Source: Bin87 sp965219925 (GTDB taxonomy: Bacteria; Chloroflexota; Dehalococcoidia; Lucifugimonadales; UBA3495). Taken from it: 64,000 nt of DNA. The DNA lies in assembly GCA_965219925.1 (NCBI GenBank), contig OZ244795.1:3906001-3970000 (forward strand). Direction: 5' to 3'. Positions within the stretch are counted from its first letter, which is position 1. Each line of letters starts with the position of its first letter. The notes under the pieces were generated by a model. That model was not told where the DNA came from and made no database searches. It saw only the letters and a list, made by a program, of their open reading frames with translations. Below, piece after piece: positions 61,901-64,000 of the stretch. The translations under genes were made by a program, and so were the position numbers.

Positions 61901-63408
61901 AGCTTCTTGTCGTCGAAGTCGGCCACCCACATCGTTGTGCCGTCGGACCAGATGCCGTAGGCGCTGCCATTGTCAGCGTGAAGGGTGATGTCGATGGGCG
62001 CGGCCTGCTGCTGCGCCGAATCCGGCGGGTCGTCTTCCTCTTCTCCCGGCTCCGCCACGCTGAAGCTCGCCCTCGCCGAGGCCAGCTCTACACCGTCGGG
62101 CGACGAGATGCTCGCTTCCAGGGTGTAGTCGCCCGCCGGACAGTCGGCGGAGATGGTCCCCGTGTGGGTCTCCGGGTCCTCGTCCACCTGGTGGATGTAG
62201 CGGTCTACGCCCAGGCCGTCGCCCTCGCAGGCGTCGGCGTCCACCACGTCGGCCCGGAAGATGTAGTCGGTGGTGTCGGGGTCGGCGTCCGGGGCCAGAA
62301 ACCCGAAGCTCAGGGTCAGGACACTGCCGGTGCCCTGTTCGGTGACAGGAATGGCAAGGCCGATGCTGGGCCCGAATATCGAGAACTCGGCGCTGGTCGA
62401 GGCCACCACGCCATCGGCCTCGGTGGCGATGCTGGCCTCGATGGTGTAGCCGCCGATGGGGCAGCCGGCGGCGATGGTCCCGCTGCGGGTCTCCGGATCC
62501 TCGTCCACCTGGTACATGTAGCGGTCGATGCCCAGGCCGCCGCCCTCGCAGGCGTCGGCGTCCCGGTTCCACGAGTCCTTCACGTCGGCCCGGAAGACGT
62601 AGTCGGTGGTGTCCCGGTCGGAGTCGGCCTTCAGAGCGCCGAAGAGCATGGTGACGCTGATTTCGGTGTTCCACGGCGCGAAGCCGGCCGGGGAGAGGGC
62701 CAGGGCCACCGACGGGTCCGGGTCTTCCTGGTCTGGCGTGGGTTCGGGCGTGGGCTCCGGCGTGGGTTCCGGCGTGGGTTTCGGGGCCGGCGCCGCCACC
62801 GTGAAGCTCGCCCTCGCCGACGCCCATTCGACGTTCTCGGCGGAGGAGACGCTGGCCTCGACGGTGTAGTCCCCCGCCGGGCAGCCGCTGGAAATGGTCC
62901 CGGTGCGGACCTCCGGGTCCTCGTCCACCTGCCACATGTAGCGGCCCACCCCCAGGCCGTAGCCGCCCGCCTGGTCCTCGCATTCGTTGGCGTCCCCGTC
63001 CTCCGAGTCCACCACGTCGGCCCGGAAGACGTAATCCTTGGTTGCGGTGTCGGCGTTGGACTCCAGGCCGCTGAAGCTCATGGTGACGGTGATTTCGTTG
63101 CCTTCCTCCACGGACGCGGAGGAGAGGCTGACCGCCACCGACGGCGACGCCTGGGCCTGGGCCGGGTTGGGAGAGTTCCAGACGGTCAATAAGAGGAAGG
63201 CGAACAGGGCGGCGAAGGCCAGCGCCCCCCACCACGGCCAGGGCCGCCGGAGGGAATCCCTGTGCCGGGAATGGCGCCTCCCGCCCCCTGAAAGTCGGGG
63301 AGGGGAGATTGCCCAGGCCGATGCGGCCCAAGGAGCGATCTTCACGGCGGCATATAGCGCCGGAATGCCCCGGAGCAGCCTGCTGAATCGTGACGAGTTG
63401 ACTGCCAT
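58948..63408 (-). CDS. Giant secreted protein with three Cys-pair domains and two five-fold propeller-like blocks
   Basis: 1,486 residues; ATG 63408 (MAVNSSRFSRLLRGIPALYA). Hydrophobic segment about 61-80, then Cys-pair 1 (about 89-203), EPTP linker, Cys-pairs 2 and 3 (about 243-453). A first block of five repeats follows (about 473-693; GIWSDGTTMWVADFDDKKLY), a beta-sandwich repeat (about 699-798; LTVSAGTLTPAFSSGILSYT), a second block of five (about 803-1076), another such repeat (about 1083-1180), a unique Cys-containing insert (about 1180-1295; CQLGPEDNPYWEFSV...CDLNADNLCITV), a cadherin-like domain and FN3. Residues about 30-55 are out of frame relative to the 52412 homologue, bracketed by two compensating indels. 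It ends at TGA. Confidence 0.87.
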   Translation of the reverse strand: MAVNSSRFSRLLRGIPALYAAVKIAPWAASAWAISPPRLSGGGRRHSRHRDSLRRPWPWWGALAFAALFAFLLLTVWNSPNPAQAQASPSVAVSLSSASVEEGNEITVTMSFSGLESNADTATKDYVFRADVVDSEDGDANECEDQAGGYGLGVGRYMWQVDEDPEVRTGTISSGCPAGDYTVEASVSSAENVEWASARASFTVAAPAPKPTPEPTPEPTPEPTPDQEDPDPSVALALSPAGFAPWNTEISVTMLFGALKADSDRDTTDYVFRADVKDSWNRDADACEGGGLGIDRYMYQVDEDPETRSGTIAAGCPIGGYTIEASIATEADGVVASTSAEFSIFGPSIGLAIPVTEQGTGSVLTLSFGFLAPDADPDTTDYIFRADVVDADACEGDGLGVDRYIHQVDEDPETHTGTISADCPAGDYTLEASISSPDGVELASARASFSVAEPGEEEDDPPDSAQQQAAPIDITLHADNGSAYGIWSDGTTMWVADFDDKKLYAYALADGTRQDGTGGTTNKEFALHSGNTRPYGIWSDGATIWVSDITNRGLYAYALDDGTRQANKEFALHSGNIDARSIWSDGTTIWVADVSDRKLYAYALAGGTRQANKEFDLHNGNVRSIWSDGTTIWVSDANGGKFYAYDLSRGTRDANLDLDLKGENSSPQGSWSDGDTFWVADSGGDKIYAYALPDAAATLPTLSGLTVSAGTLTPAFSSGILSYTVPDVPNAISRVTVTATPETGATVAYQGGSGNTLTDVDSGTTGDQFDLEVGENVIEVKVTKGSLSRTYALVVSREAAVPTSFDLHPDNSNARGIWSDGTTMWVADSAYFEGRPYSEERASKLYAYALADGTRQDGTGGTDNKEFDLDSNSIYPIGIWSDYRTMWVGDYYGGRVYAYALGDGTRQDGIANEDKDKEIDPGPHAGNGAVSGIWSNGVTMWVADPDDDKIYAYSLADGRRQDGAPYAYIIDGIRYRFDGRLYDENAVNQEFDLHSDNSSPIGISSIDVTMLVLDDEDARLYAYARADGTRQDGTGGADDWEFNLHDDNGNPVGIWSSNEKMWVLDGDDGKVYSYTFPVPPMLTGLSVSPGTLTPAFDSKTRDYAVPDVPHSSDRITVTATAERGARVSYEDGSGNSLTDADADAAGDQFDLEVGENVIRIRVTEGEVSRTYALAVSRAYHPSLSPPYRFTWSDGVHYHNCQLGPEDNPYWEFSVSTDSSATRLVQPSDFRRSGHDDCSATVRIPLSYFPLGSCDLNADNLCITVRHTELRVDHNTGRYTASVSRPVVVELIPASTDATLRALALSGVDFGAFASTTTEYAASVAHAVAETTVTPAVSDYRAAYAVKLGGVVDADGTVPLAEGENVIAVKVTAEDGETAQTYSVTVTRAAPLAAPGRPTGVVPEPGTVTLDWEDVDGATGYQVGLYSQSNLVPLPSADMPGVTVQMNGSSARLTGLPAEWSHYWLKVRAINDGGASGWSDWLTLENQ

Positions 63409-63567
63409 GCTAACCTGCCTCCGTTTTATCGCCGGACCGTAAGCCGTCCCGATGTGTACCTATGATGTTCTTATGAGTATTTGCCGCCGTTGGCGCAATC
63501 GGGCAGCGGCCGGACCGGCTTCGATTCCGGTCGGAGTATGCTAATGCCAGCCGCCGGAGTGCCAGGC

Positions 63568-64000
63568 TCAGCCTCCGCCCGGCGCCACCAGGTCCTCCGG
63601 CGTGAGGTTGATGGTGAACGTCTTCGTCTTGCCGTTCGCATCGGTGATGGTAATGGTGATGCTTCTCGGCGTGTGCTCCTTCAGTACCATCTGGTGCCCT
63701 GCCTTGTTCGCATCGATGTCGGTCGGTCCCAGCGTCACGTCCACGACGGGCAGGTTCGGCGCCGTCAGGGCGAGGTCCAGCGTGTAGGTTTTCGTCGTGG
63801 CGCCGTCCTGCGCGGTGACCGCGATCGTGACGGTGGTCTCCACGTTCCGCGTCAGCGCCACCTGGTGGCCGTCGGTCGTTGCATCGGCGTCGGCCGGGGT
63901 GATCTGCATCGACGCGTAGTGCTGGCGGAGCGCGGCGCTGACGGTCACCGTGACCGGCTGCTCGTCACTCAGCAACTTGGTGGCCGTGTAGTGGGTCGTG
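63568..64000 (-). CDS. Partial secreted protein, cut by right window edge
   Basis: The frame is open to base 64000 (THYTATKLLSDEQPVTVTVS...) and ends LTPEDLVAPGGG*. It is the C-terminal 144 residues of a protein very like the 54089 product (SAALRQHYASMQITPADADA and VALTRNVETTVTI are shared). The last approximately 65 residues have diverged (ALTAPNLPVVDVTLGPTDID). It stands in the same place relative to the 58948 gene as 54089 does to 52412. A short ATG- or TTG-started version inside this frame is not a true gene. Confidence 0.8.
   Translation of the reverse strand, partial: TTHYTATKLLSDEQPVTVTVSAALRQHYASMQITPADADATTDGHQVALTRNVETTVTIAVTAQDGATTKTYTLDLALTAPNLPVVDVTLGPTDIDANKAGHQMVLKEHTPRSITITITDANGKTKTFTINLTPEDLVAPGGG

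Noticed and set aside
1..64000. tRNA, rRNA, riboswitch or replication origin
   Set aside because: I looked for cloverleaf-like runs, rRNA cores and DnaA-box clusters by eye and saw none. A covariance search could still find a degenerate structured RNA.

Overview
The window is GC-rich and carries no rRNA, tRNA, CRISPR array or complete housekeeping gene, so taxonomy rests on gene style only. Lipoproteins with lipoboxes, Pro/Thr linkers and very large secreted proteins built from FN3, leucine-rich-repeat (LRR), Calx-beta and cadherin-like beta-sandwich modules resemble what I know from Chloroflexota of the SAR202/Dehalococcoidia type, often marine or sponge-associated. That is an inference, not a demonstrated assignment. 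Several genes are broken by stops or single-base shifts, which means either real decay or indel errors in the assembly.

Region 1 (1-17.3 kb) is an accessory region of small, mostly unrecognised genes. It starts inside a truncated gene. It holds small membrane and basic proteins, a nonsense-containing mutL 5' fragment (3358), a tight minus-strand operon (membrane protein, YbjQ-like, ribbon-helix-helix-like, HNH; 7479 to 6244), two lipoproteins, a TPR protein, a NYN-domain protein, a Cys-rich protein, a 596-residue Cys-cluster protein and a retropepsin-like protease. A dispersed intergenic element with GC hairpins recurs between these genes.

Region 2 (17.3-29.3 kb) begins with three plus-strand secreted proteins: twelve FN3 domains; von Willebrand A inside LRRs; and a Cys-pair, Calx-beta and FN3 protein. 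These are followed by a membrane protein, a decayed FN3 paralogue, a 150-bp MITE-like element with perfect 20-bp inverted ends, and a lipoprotein.

Region 3 (29.3-64 kb) is the most striking part. Eight large minus-strand secreted proteins (one cut by the right edge) are built from a shared pool: an approximately 100-residue domain with two conserved cysteines (20 copies in the window), cadherin-like sandwiches, LRR arrays, five-fold propeller-like repeats, Calx-beta and FN3. Most alternate with short plus-strand cassettes. Five near-identical promoters (31981, 37946, 43780, 50907, 58569) have four GTGA boxes at 11/22/10-11 bp, the last overlapping a TTGTGA -35 box 17 bp from TACAAT. Four of them read into a 20-42 residue microprotein starting MQEADEHRRE. 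Two cassettes then carry a convergent helix-turn-helix gene (one intact, one decayed), two carry a four-helix membrane protein, and the fifth a remnant of that membrane gene. An IS4-family element sits in one leader.

My reading is a recombining family of surface or secreted binding proteins with swapped modules, LRR copy-number variation and a repeated, probably regulated divergent promoter unit. Function and regulation are untested inference.
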